This document shows positions 32,615 through 41,832 of a DNA stretch of 64,000 nucleotides, in pieces; position 1 is the stretch's first letter; each line of letters begins with the position of its first letter. The notes beneath the pieces are model-generated. The model searched no databases and was not told the origin of the DNA. It worked only from the letters and a program-made list of their open reading frames with translations. Source of the stretch: Streptomyces sp. Ag109_O5-10. Lineage in GTDB: Bacteria; Actinomycetota; Actinomycetes; Streptomycetales; Streptomycetaceae. The DNA lies in assembly GCF_900105755.1 (NCBI RefSeq), contig NZ_FNTQ01000001.1, forward strand, positions 4,836,001 to 4,900,000. The letters are read 5' to 3'. The position numbers and the translations under genes were made by a program.

Positions 32615-33412
32615 GTGAACTGGTTGACGTCGCGCCCGGCGGTGGTACTGGTCGTGGCCGGCCTCCTGCTCGCCCTCGTGGTTGCGGCGGTGGCGCGGGT
32701 CGGAGTCCGCGCACTCGTACCGGTGGAGGAACGGGATCGGGTGCCGCAGATCGCCACGCCCCTGATGCCGACGCTCGGCGCCGCCTTCGCGATCTTCGCG
32801 GCACTCTCGCTCGCCAGCGAGGCCGGCTACCTGCGCGCGGCCGAGGGGCTGGTGAGCGAGGAGGCGGCCGCGGCCTCCCGGCTGGCATGGGCGGCGACGA
32901 GCCCGCACGTCCGGTCGGAGCCGATCCATGCGGCACTGCTGGACTACCTGCGGACCACGCGGGCCAGGGAGTGGGAGGGCACGGCAGCGGCGTCCGGCGA
33001 CGACCCGGCCACCGCTCGCGCGATCGCAGGGCTGGAACGGAGCGTGCGGACCGAGGCGGCCCGGCCCGAGGTGGGCGTCCCGACCGGCGGGGAGCTGGTG
33101 CTCGCCCTGGACGGTGTCACCAGCAGTCGCCGCGCCCGCGTCGCGGCCGCCTCGCGCGACGTTCCCACGCTCTACGTCGTCACCCTCGTGGTCAGCGGTG
33201 TGGCCCTGATCGTGAACTCCGGCGCACTCGTCTTCCGCAGCAGTCTGCGAACGTCGCTGCTCATCGTGGGGGTCGCGAGTGTGGTCGGGCTGAGCCTGGC
33301 GTTGCTCTTCGCACTCAGCGCGCCCTGGAGCGGACCGTTCGTCGTCAGCGGGCATCCGCTCGACGCCGTCATCGGGGACCTGAAGTCCGGCTTCTTCGAC
33401 GGCGGGCCGTAG
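32615..33412 (+). CDS. DUF4239 membrane protein
   Basis: A 265-residue protein starting at the GTG at 32615 with AGGTGA upstream. An N-terminal membrane helix (AVVLVVAGLLLALVVAAVARVG) and a second (PTLGAAFAIFAALSLASEAG) are followed by a helical soluble segment (VSEEAAAASRLAWAATS) and two C-terminal helices (YVVTLVVSGVALIVNSGALVF, SLLIVGVASVVGLSLALLFALSAPWSG). This matches the DUF4239/bestrophin-like family; function unknown. A perfect terminator follows. Confidence 0.82.
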   Translation: MNWLTSRPAVVLVVAGLLLALVVAAVARVGVRALVPVEERDRVPQIATPLMPTLGAAFAIFAALSLASEAGYLRAAEGLVSEEAAAASRLAWAATSPHVRSEPIHAALLDYLRTTRAREWEGTAAASGDDPATARAIAGLERSVRTEAARPEVGVPTGGELVLALDGVTSSRRARVAAASRDVPTLYVVTLVVSGVALIVNSGALVFRSSLRTSLLIVGVASVVGLSLALLFALSAPWSGPFVVSGHPLDAVIGDLKSGFFDGGP

Positions 33413-33901
33413 ACGGCGGGCGGGGTCCGCGCGCTGCGGGCAAGGACAGGGCCGGACAAAGACCAGGACAACGAGATCCGAGGACAACGTCGAAGGGCCC
33501 CACCTCACGGTGGGGCCCTTCGACAACGTGCCCGGTGAGGCACTCGCGGTGTGCAGGCGCGTTCACCAGCGTTCAGGGACGGCGGCCGTCGGTGCCGGGA
33601 GCGCTACGGGACCCGGCCGAACGGTGGTGAACGGGGCTGTCAGTCCCGGAGCCAAGCCGCGTCGGGCCGCGTCACACGCGTGCCCGTGGCGGGCTCCTGC
33701 GTGTCGTTGAGCGGCAGGGTCTCGTCTTCTCCGAAGTCAGGGGCCTGGAAGGGGTTGGCCGACGGAGGCGGCGATGCTGCGGTGGAGCAACGGGTTTGGG
33801 CTTCCGGGGCGGAGAACAGCGACGTCAGGTGGATGAGAGGACTCTCTTTCGTTACAAGTCCCTGAAGGGGCCTGGGTGTGCCGTGACCGGGCACAGCGGT
33901 C
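33413..33901. other. Spacer with terminator and gene scraps
   Basis: Apart from the hairpin at 33491-33522, nothing convincing is seen. A leftward open frame at 33640-33894 (84 codons, with FGEDETLPLNDTQEP near its end) has moderate codon bias but no ribosome binding site, so it is left as a possible gene fragment. Confidence 0.4.
33491..33522. terminator. Perfect hairpin terminator, left repeat copy
   Basis: A 14-bp stem CGAAGGGCCCCACC (33491-33504) with its complement (33509-33522) and a TCAC loop, 78 bases after the DUF4239 stop. An almost identical hairpin is at 34782-34815. Confidence 0.88.
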
Positions 33902-34123
33902 CTACAGCTTGGTCATCTTGGCGTACGGGCTCAAGATCCGCATCTGCGCCGAGCCGAAATCCACGAGTGCCGCGACTCCGCCCTCGATGCCGATGACTCG
34001 GCCGAGGCCGTACATGTCGTGGGTGACTTGGTCCCCCACGGCGAAGTGTTTGGGGATCGGTGTGACCGCGGCCTTGAAGGGGCTGGTGGGCAAGTGACGC
34101 TTCGGCGCAGCAGGCTTAGTCAT
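33902..34123 (-). CDS. Small CarD-like/KOW-fold protein
   Basis: A 73-residue protein; the core KHFAVGDQVTHDMYGLGRVIGIEGGVAALVDFGSAQMRIL is the beta-barrel seen at the start of CarD/RID domains and in related Streptomyces small proteins. CarD-type barrels bind RNA polymerase beta or nucleic acids; the helical DNA-binding half of CarD is missing here. No Shine-Dalgarno sequence precedes the ATG; CATACT lies 5 bases upstream, so a leaderless or very short leader transcript is possible. Located in the tRNA-Ser island. Confidence 0.72.
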   Translation of the reverse strand: MTKPAAPKRHLPTSPFKAAVTPIPKHFAVGDQVTHDMYGLGRVIGIEGGVAALVDFGSAQMRILSPYAKMTKL

Positions 34124-34406
34124 GGCTCAGTATGCGCCCGCGCGTGTCCCGGCCGCTGTGGCCGTCGGCACAGATCAAGACGGGAACAACCCTCTCACGC
34201 CGCTGACCTGGGGTTTCGAGACCCGGCGAGGCGAAACTGGACCCTAGGCATCCGTTACTGCCCTGGGGAGCGGCCCGGATGCGGGCCCGGTGTCGAAAAG
34301 GGTTGCTCAGCAGGTCGGCGAGGCCCTGTACGGCGCCGATGGACGGCATCTGCCATGATCCGGGATCGCCTGTCTCCCGTCCGGGAGGGGGAGCCGGGGA
34401 GGAACC

Positions 34407-34769
34407 ATGGACGAGCGGACGGACCCTGTCGAGATCGTCGCGCGCGTGGGTGGCGTGACGCCCTACTCGGATCACGAGCGGGCGTTCGGTACCTGGGTGC
34501 ACCTCGCCACGAAGGCCGGCTGGCAGGTGGTCGAGGCTGACGGGTTCGCCGCCGACAGCGACCGTGGTGAAATCGGCGCGGTGGACGTCGAGGGCGTTCG
34601 GTACGTGATCCGGCTCGGGCCGAGAGCGCGGCGGCTGCTTTACGAGGTTGTCGACGGGCGCATGGTGAAACGGGACGTCCTGGCGATCGCGGCCTGGGCG
34701 GAACCGGTCGTCACCAAGGAGAGCGCCCCCGGTTGGTACTCCGCGGAGGCCGACCGAAACGGAAAGTGA
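34407..34769 (+). CDS. Orphan hypothetical protein in the tRNA-Ser island
   Basis: A 120-residue protein with GGGGAGGAACC just before the ATG, a strong ribosome binding site. VEIVARVGGVTPYSDHERAFGTWVHLATKAGWQVVEADGFAAD and EGVRYVIRLGPRARRLLYEVVDGRMVKRDVLAIAAW suggest an alpha/beta fold, but I recognise no family. It ends 12 bases before the terminator repeat. Likely accessory cargo of the island; function unknown. Confidence 0.7.
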   Translation: MDERTDPVEIVARVGGVTPYSDHERAFGTWVHLATKAGWQVVEADGFAADSDRGEIGAVDVEGVRYVIRLGPRARRLLYEVVDGRMVKRDVLAIAAWAEPVVTKESAPGWYSAEADRNGK

Positions 34770-34781
34770 AACGGACAACGC

Positions 34782-34815
34782 CGAAGGGCCCCACCGTGAA
34801 CGGTGGGGCCCTTCG
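34782..34815. terminator. Hairpin terminator shared by tRNA-Ser(GGA) and the island gene
   Basis: A 15-bp perfect stem CGAAGGGCCCCACCG (34782-34796) with 34801-34815 and a TGAA loop. It can stop the rightward orphan gene and the leftward tRNA. Confidence 0.88.
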
Positions 34816-34836
34816 ACATCGTGCCCGGTGAGGCAC

Positions 34837-34924
34837 TGGCGGAGGATACGAGATTCGAACTCGTGAGGGGTTGCCCCCAACACGCTTTCCAAGCGTGCGC
34901 CCTAGGCCTCTAGGCGAATCCTCC
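34837..34924 (-). tRNA. tRNA-Ser(GGA), CCA encoded
   Basis: Class II tRNA of 88 nt including CCA: acceptor GGAGGAT/ATCCTCC, discriminator G, anticodon stem CACGC/GCGTG around TTGGAAA (anticodon GGA, codon UCC), long variable arm, T-loop TTCGAAT. The 3' end coincides with a boundary of the duplicated sequence described for the adjacent island. Confidence 0.96.
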
Positions 34925-34997
34925 GCTGGGAACATTACATGACCGAGAGGAGTGCTCGCGAACTCGTTCCTACCCCCTGACGTCGGGTACTCTGTGC

Positions 34998-35088
34998 GGA
35001 GCCCCTCACGCGGCGCTATCTGACTGAACTCCCCCAGGGCCGGAAGGCAGCAAGGGTAGGTTGGCTCTGGCGGGTGCGTGGGGGGCGC
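34998..35088 (+). ncRNA. ffs: Signal recognition particle 4.5S RNA
   Basis: The universally conserved apical domain is present: AGGGCCGGAAGGCAGCAAGG (35036-35055) followed by GTAGG. Flanking GCCCCTCACGC (35001) and GCGTGGGGGGC pair to close the stem. It is the small bacterial form, directing secretory nascent chains with Ffh. It lies immediately upstream of dnaX, as in many actinobacteria. Exact ends are estimated from the stem. Confidence 0.93.
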
Positions 35089-35140
35089 TTGCGTTTGCGG
35101 GCGGGGCTGGTTGTCAGTGGGCGCCTATAACCTCGTATGC

Positions 35141-37300
35141 GTGTCGTCTCTCGCGCTGTACCGCCGCTATCGCCCGGAGTCGTTCGCCGAGGTCATCGGG
35201 CAGGAGCATGTCACCGACCCGCTGCAGCAGGCGCTGCGGAACAACCGGGTCAATCACGCGTACCTGTTCAGCGGCCCGCGTGGATGTGGCAAGACGACCA
35301 GCGCGCGGATCCTCGCCCGGTGCCTGAACTGCGCGCAGGGCCCGACGCCGACGCCGTGCGGTGAGTGCCAGTCCTGCCAGGACCTGGCGCGCAACGGCCC
35401 CGGTTCCATCGACGTCATCGAGATCGACGCGGCCTCTCACGGTGGTGTGGACGACGCCCGTGAGCTGCGCGAGAAGGCCTTCTTCGGGCCCGCCTCCAGC
35501 CGCTACAAGATCTACATCATCGACGAGGCCCACATGGTCACGTCGGCCGGCTTCAACGCGCTGCTGAAGGTCGTCGAGGAGCCGCCGGAGCATCTCAAGT
35601 TCATCTTCGCCACGACCGAGCCCGAGAAGGTCATCGGGACCATCCGGTCGCGGACCCATCACTATCCGTTCCGGCTGGTGCCACCGGGCACGCTGCGGGA
35701 CTACCTCGGCGAGGTGTGCGGCAAGGAACAGATCCCCGTCGAGGACGGGGTGCTCCCGCTCGTGGTGCGCGCCGGTGCGGGGTCCGTACGTGACTCCATG
35801 TCCGTCATGGACCAGCTGCTCGCCGGGGCGGGTGACGAAGGTGTGACGTACGCCATGGCCACCTCTCTCCTCGGGTACACGGACGGGTCGCTGCTCGACT
35901 CCGTCGTCGAGGCCTTCGCGACCGGGGACGGCGCCGCCGCCTTCGAGGTCGTCGACCGGATCATCGAGGGGGGCAACGACCCGCGCCGCTTCGTCGCCGA
36001 CCTGCTGGAGCGGCTGCGGGACCTGGTGATCCTCGCCGCCGTGCCGGACGCCGCGGAGAAGGGGCTGTTCGACGCCCCCGCCGACGTACTCGAACGGATG
36101 CAGGCCCAGGCCGGCATCTTCGGCGCCGCCGAGCTCAGCCGCGCCGCCGACCTCGTCAACGAGGGCCTGACCGAGATGCGCGGCGCCACCTCCCCGCGCC
36201 TCCAGCTGGAGCTGATCTGCGCCCGCGTGCTGCTGCCGGCGGCTTACGGCGACGAGCGGTCCGTGATGGCCCGCCTCGACCGCCTGGAGCGGGGCGTCAA
36301 CTTCTCGGGCGGGGGCGGCGCACCCACCATGGGGTACGTCCCCGGTCCCGAGGCACACGTCCAGCCTTCGGCGCCGGTGCAGCAGGGAGGCGGCCCGGCG
36401 GCGGCCCGGGCGGCCGTACGAGGCGGAGCGGCGCCGACCCCGGCTCCGGCTCCGGCCCCGGCCCCCGCCCCGGCCCCGGCCCCCGCCCCGGCCCCGGCGC
36501 AGACTCCACAGCCCCCGGCTCCGGCCGCCGCCGCGCCGGCTCCGGCACCGCCCGCCCCGGCCGCTCCCGCACCCGGTGCCTGGCCGACGGCGGCACCCGC
36601 GGGCGGCGGCGGCACCCGTCGCCCCGGCGGCTGGCCCACGGCCACGGGCGGCGCCGCCGCGGCCACTCCGGCACCCCAGCAGGCCCCGCAGCCCTCGGTG
36701 GCCCCGGCGGCCGCCCCGGCCCCGGCCCCCGCTGCCGCCCCTGCCGGTGGCCTCGACCCCCGGGTGCTCTGGCCGAACATCCTGGAGGCGGTGAAGAACC
36801 GCCGCCGCTTCACCTGGATCCTGCTCAGCCAGAACGCGCAGGTCGCCGGGTTCGACGGCACCACCCTCCAGATCGGCTTCGTCAACGCCGGCGCCCGCGA
36901 CAACTTCGCGAGCAGTGGCAGCGAGGACGTGCTGCGGCAGGCGCTGGGCGAGCAGTTCGGCGTGCAGTGGCGGATCGAGGCGGTCGTCGACCCGACGGGC
37001 GGCGGTGGCGCGGCTCCGCCCGCCGGCTACGGCGCGGCCCCCGCGGCCCCGGCCCGCCCCGCGCCCGTCCAGCAAACCCCGGCGGCCGCCGCCCCGGCCC
37101 AGAGCCCGCCGTCCGTCCCGAGAGCAGCGGCCCAGGCCCCGGCCTCCGCGCCGGTCGCCCCGGAACCGCCGCCGGTGTCCCCCGAGGACGACATCCCCGA
37201 GGAGGACGACCCCGACCTCGACGAGTCGGCTCTCTCCGGCCATGAACTGATCGTGAAGGAACTGGGGGCGACGGTGGTCGAGGAGATCCAGAACGAGTGA
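35141..37300 (+). CDS. dnaX: DNA polymerase III subunits gamma and tau
   Basis: A 719-residue clamp-loader ATPase from the GTG at 35141 (SSLALYRRYRPESFAEVIGQEHV). Walker A GPRGCGKTTSA at about residues 44-54, the zinc module CLNCAQGPTPTPCGECQSC, DEAH-like IIDEAHMVTSAG (Walker B) and SRTHHYPF (sensor/SRC region) are all intact. Residues about 395-540 are an Ala/Pro-rich linker, followed by the tau-specific domain (VLWPNILEAVKNRRRFTWILL) that contacts the polymerase, and an acidic tail. No clear ribosome binding site; TATAAC lies 9 bases upstream, so the leader may be very short. No frameshift site for a separate gamma form was noticed. Confidence 0.96.
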   Translation: MSSLALYRRYRPESFAEVIGQEHVTDPLQQALRNNRVNHAYLFSGPRGCGKTTSARILARCLNCAQGPTPTPCGECQSCQDLARNGPGSIDVIEIDAASHGGVDDARELREKAFFGPASSRYKIYIIDEAHMVTSAGFNALLKVVEEPPEHLKFIFATTEPEKVIGTIRSRTHHYPFRLVPPGTLRDYLGEVCGKEQIPVEDGVLPLVVRAGAGSVRDSMSVMDQLLAGAGDEGVTYAMATSLLGYTDGSLLDSVVEAFATGDGAAAFEVVDRIIEGGNDPRRFVADLLERLRDLVILAAVPDAAEKGLFDAPADVLERMQAQAGIFGAAELSRAADLVNEGLTEMRGATSPRLQLELICARVLLPAAYGDERSVMARLDRLERGVNFSGGGGAPTMGYVPGPEAHVQPSAPVQQGGGPAAARAAVRGGAAPTPAPAPAPAPAPAPAPAPAPAQTPQPPAPAAAAPAPAPPAPAAPAPGAWPTAAPAGGGGTRRPGGWPTATGGAAAATPAPQQAPQPSVAPAAAPAPAPAAAPAGGLDPRVLWPNILEAVKNRRRFTWILLSQNAQVAGFDGTTLQIGFVNAGARDNFASSGSEDVLRQALGEQFGVQWRIEAVVDPTGGGGAAPPAGYGAAPAAPARPAPVQQTPAAAAPAQSPPSVPRAAAQAPASAPVAPEPPPVSPEDDIPEEDDPDLDESALSGHELIVKELGATVVEEIQNE

Positions 37301-38115
37301 CGCGTGGCGGCAGCCGACGGCTCGGAGGCAGAGGGTGCGGCTCGGCGGGTGGCTGCGGGCCGCCGGGGTTCCCCGGGCCCCCAGGTGTCTCAGCGCATCC
37401 AGCGCGGGAGATCGTAGGCGGCTGCCGTCCGTCCGGCGTTCGGTCCGCTGAGACTGCCGCGATTCGCCGTACGCCCACTGCGGCGCCGTCGTGGCCGCTC
37501 GCGCAGTTCCCCGCGCCCCTCACGGGGCGCTGCCGCTCGCCCCGTCAGATGATCGAGGCAGCAATCGCCCCGCGGCCGGCCGCGTGATTGAGGCGACTAT
37601 CAGCCCTCGGTCCATCCGGCGTTGAAGCACACTGCCCCGCGGCCGGTCGCGTGATTGAGGCAGCGATCACCCTTCGGTCTGTCTGACGTTCGAGGTAGCT
37701 ATCACCCCGCTTCGGGTGGTCGCGTGATTGAGGCAGCGATCACCCTTCGGTCTGTCTGACGTTCGAGGTAGCTATCACCCCGCTTCGGGTGGTCGCGTGA
37801 TTGAGGCAGCGATCACCCTTCGGTCTGTCCGACGTTCGAGGTAGTTATCACCCCGCTTCGGGTGGTCGTGTGATTGAGGCAGCAGTCCCCCTCGGCCGGT
37901 CGCGGGATTGAGGTGGCTACCCCCCACAGGGCCGTCAGGTGATTGAGGCGGCAACCGCCCCAGCCCGTCCGGCGTTTGAGGACGAGGCCGTTCGGGCCGA
38001 AGCGGGGGATTGGGGGCGGCAGCCTCCATGGGGGGCCGCCTCGGCAGGCAGCCACTGCTCGGCCTGGCCCCCTTGGAGGAACCTCCAGTCGGCCCACCCG
38101 GCTACGCTGGCCTCC
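37301..38115. repeat. Repeat-rich intergenic spacer with a 73-bp tandem array
   Basis: This 815-base gap holds no gene. It contains one copy of the TCGCGCAGTTCC dispersed element (37499-37520) and a mosaic of short units beginning GTGATTGAGGCAG. The units at 37649, 37722, 37795 and 37868 are exactly 73 bases apart; the first three are nearly identical. Shorter, diverged versions flank them from 37545 to 37990, ending with GTCCGGCGTTTGAGGACGAG, an element I recall as very common between Streptomyces genes. Confidence 0.88.

Positions 38116-38118
<3 letters not shown>
38103..38118 (+). promoter_or_regulatory. Candidate -10 element for leaderless purD transcript
   Basis: TACGCT (38103-38108) fits the TANNNT -10 pattern and ends 7 bases before the GTG of purD, so transcription would begin at or one base before the start codon. 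No Shine-Dalgarno sequence is present. purF shows the same spacing. Confidence 0.5.
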
Positions 38119-39378
<1,260 letters not shown>

Positions 39379-39414
39379 CCCCGGCGTCTCCGCTGTTCCC
39401 GCAGACCCGTCCCT

Positions 39415-39449
39415 GATCAGGCCCCGGACCCGAAATCCGGGGCCTGATC
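39415..39449 (+). terminator. Terminator of purD
   Basis: A perfect 14-bp stem GATCAGGCCCCGGA (39415-39428) with 39436-39449, 7-nt loop, ending in a short T-rich stretch (GTTGCTTTC), 36 bases after the purD stop. Confidence 0.88.
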
Positions 39450-39664
39450 GTTGCTTTCTGTCGATCACCTCTGACCAAAGCCATTCCATCGAGTGACCGA
39501 TGCCCCATCCGGCTGACGGGGGCCGAACCCCCAACTAGGGTGCGGCGCAAGCATTCCGGCACTTGGCCCACCGGCATTGCGATGTCAGTGGCGGGTGCCA
39601 CAGTGGGGGAGTGAGCAACAGCCAGGACAGGCCGAGGACAGCAGGGAGGGGGTGAGGTCCCGAC

Positions 39665-41551
39665 GTGACCAGTACCGGTATCGGTGCGGAGGTGGGAGCG
39701 CAGGCAGCGCGTACCCGGGCCCTCGCCGTCCTGCGCGTCCGCGGCCGTGCCCTGGCCGTGGCGCTGCTGCCCGCCGCGGCCACGGTGATCCTGCTGGCCG
39801 GCGGATCCACCGGCCACTTCGTCGGCCGTGGCTGGGACACCGCCCGCTGGACCGTCGGCGCCCTCGCGGTCGTCGTGCTGCTGGCCGCCGCCGGCATCGC
39901 CCTGGTCGTGGCCCGCGCCCGCCCGGCAGTGAGCCCCACGGTGCCGATCCCGGAGGAGTCCGCCCCCGACCTGTACCGGATGGTGCGCGACCTGGCCGAC
40001 CGCCTCGAGGTGCCGGCGCCCTCCGCCATAGCGCTCACCCCGGACTGCGACAGCTGGCTGGAGGACCGCACCCACCCGGCCCACGGCCCGCCCGCGCCCA
40101 AGGGCGGCGACGAGCTCGGCACCCCCGGCCTGCACCGCCGCACCTCGGCCGCCCCCGTCCTCGTCATCGGCTCCCCGTTCCTGTGGTGGATGCGCGTCGG
40201 CGAGCTCCGCGCGGTCCTCGCCCCGGTCGTCGCGGGCACGGGACCCTCGGCGCATCCGGACATAGCGGCCGCCCGCCGGTTCGTACGGGGCCTGGACGCG
40301 GCGGTGGCGGTCTCCGCGGCGCCCGCCCGACGTCCGGTCATCCGCCTGGCGGGCGCGGGCATCGCCTGGGTGGCGAGGCTGCTGCTGCGGGGCTGCCGGG
40401 AGCACGCGGCGTTGATGGAGCGCGGGGTGGCCGCCGCGGCCGCCGAGCGAGCCCAGGCGGTCGACTACGGCCTGCGGATCGTCGCCCAGGAACAGGTCGG
40501 CCTGGCCTACGCCGGCTGGGACCGGCTGCTGACCCGGGTCGCACTGCCCGCCTGGCGGATGGGCCGCTGGCCCTCCCGGCTGGACGCGGGCGTGGTCGCG
40601 GCCCTCACCGAGCTGTCCCGGCGCGACCGGCTGGCCGAGGGCTTCGCCTCCCGGCTGGGCGAGCGGCCCGCCTGCGACCTGCTGGAGGAACCGGGCGTCG
40701 TGGACGAGGCCGCTTCGCTGCTCGCGGCCCGCCTCTTCCACGGCGGCCCCGCCGAGCCAGGACCGGCCTGGTCGCCGGTGGCCTGGCAGGAGTACCCGGA
40801 CGAGGTCGTCGACCGCACCTGGCGCACCGAGGCGGCCCGCCTGCACCGCGTCCTGGACGCCCTCGGGGTCCGCGCCACCCTCGACCCCGGCGCCCCGGAC
40901 CCCGGCGGCCCCACCCTGGCCCGGGTCCTCGACCATCTGACCGACCCGGCCGCCGCCGACAGGCTCCGTTGCCTCCGGGCCCACGACGACGACCCGCGCA
41001 CCTCCGACGGCGATCCCCGCGCCTCCGGCCAAGACCACCGCACCCCCGGCCACGACGTCCGCATACCCGGCTACGACATACCCGGCTACGACGACGAGGC
41101 GGACGGCGAGCCCACTGGTACCGCACGCAGCGCCGCCCTCGCCGCCGGCCTCACCGCGGCCCTCGCCCGCGAGGAGCACGAGGGAGCGCACGCGAGCACG
41201 GTCGACACCACGCGCCCCGGCTGCCCGGCGGCCGCCGGCGGCCAGGGCGGCCCCAGTCCCCTCTGGGACGACGGGGCGCTGCCCCTCTTCCCGCTCCAGC
41301 CCCCGCGCACCGCCCGCGAACTCCTCGCCGACCACGTCAAGGCGATGGTGTGCTGCGCGGCCATGGACACCGCCGGAGCCACCCCCGGCCTGGACTGGCT
41401 CGACGGTCCGGCCCTGCTGGTCGACGGCGAGCGCGCCGCCGACCTGACGCCCAGAATCCTCAGCCTCATCGAGGAGGGAGACCCGGCCCCGCTGCGGGCC
41501 TGGCTGGTCGAGTCCGGAATACGTCCCGAGAAACCGGTCCGGCTGGTCTGA
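39665..41551 (+). CDS. M48-peptidase-like membrane protein lacking the HExxH motif
   Basis: A 628-residue protein. Two membrane helices (ALAVALLPAAATVILLAGG and TVGALAVVVLLAAAGIALVV) precede a domain that tracks HtpX/M48 peptidases: VPAPSAIALTPDCDSWLE, VLVIGSPFLWWMRVGELRAVLAPVVAGT. In active enzymes the last block reads AVLAHELAH; here it is AVLAPVVAG, so both zinc-binding His and the catalytic Glu are gone. Later helices (ERGVAAAAAERAQAVDYGLRIV) still resemble the family. The C-terminal third is Pro/Asp-rich with repeats such as IPGYDIPGYDD. Likely a pseudoprotease or substrate-binding relative. GTG start. Confidence 0.7.
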   Translation: MTSTGIGAEVGAQAARTRALAVLRVRGRALAVALLPAAATVILLAGGSTGHFVGRGWDTARWTVGALAVVVLLAAAGIALVVARARPAVSPTVPIPEESAPDLYRMVRDLADRLEVPAPSAIALTPDCDSWLEDRTHPAHGPPAPKGGDELGTPGLHRRTSAAPVLVIGSPFLWWMRVGELRAVLAPVVAGTGPSAHPDIAAARRFVRGLDAAVAVSAAPARRPVIRLAGAGIAWVARLLLRGCREHAALMERGVAAAAAERAQAVDYGLRIVAQEQVGLAYAGWDRLLTRVALPAWRMGRWPSRLDAGVVAALTELSRRDRLAEGFASRLGERPACDLLEEPGVVDEAASLLAARLFHGGPAEPGPAWSPVAWQEYPDEVVDRTWRTEAARLHRVLDALGVRATLDPGAPDPGGPTLARVLDHLTDPAAADRLRCLRAHDDDPRTSDGDPRASGQDHRTPGHDVRIPGYDIPGYDDEADGEPTGTARSAALAAGLTAALAREEHEGAHASTVDTTRPGCPAAAGGQGGPSPLWDDGALPLFPLQPPRTARELLADHVKAMVCCAAMDTAGATPGLDWLDGPALLVDGERAADLTPRILSLIEEGDPAPLRAWLVESGIRPEKPVRLV

Positions 41552-41832
41552 CCTGGGCGTTTCGACGCTTTAGCGGAGCGAACTGTTCCACTTCAGGCAA
41601 ATTCGCGACGAACCGTGACCGTACGCGTGCGTTATGTGATGTGCTGGGACCGTTGCCGGGTGTGGCAAGCGCATCCGACATAAGACAGACGCCCCGGTCA
41701 CGACACGGACAGCACGACTCGGCACAGGACGACACAGCACGGAACGGCACCGCACCGCACGCGCACATCGCACACACCGCACGTCGGCTCGTATCAGCAC
41801 ACTTCACGGGGGCACGAGGGAGGGGAGCCACC

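Larger units (their letters stand above)
33482..34842. mobile_element. Candidate remnant of a tRNA-associated integrative element
   Basis: A 1.2-kb island lies between two imperfect direct repeats of about 69 bases (33482-33549 and 34773-34842). The right copy starts in the last bases of tRNA-Ser(GGA) (CCA end and discriminator, read on the minus strand) and covers the tRNA terminator. The left copy is the far boundary. This is the arrangement left by site-specific integration at a tRNA 3' end. No integrase remains; the island holds a CarD-like small gene, one orphan gene and scraps. Confidence 0.55.

Noticed and set aside
33640..33894. An 84-codon leftward gene in the tRNA-Ser island
   Set aside because: No ribosome binding site and no recognisable domain; kept only as a possible fragment.
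35141..37300. Programmed frameshift in dnaX giving gamma
   Set aside because: No slippery A-run with downstream hairpin was seen; the Ala/Pro linker is GC-rich throughout.
37649..37880. CRISPR array or attachment-site cluster
   Set aside because: The 73-bp units are nearly identical over their full length, so there are no spacers; no integrase is near.
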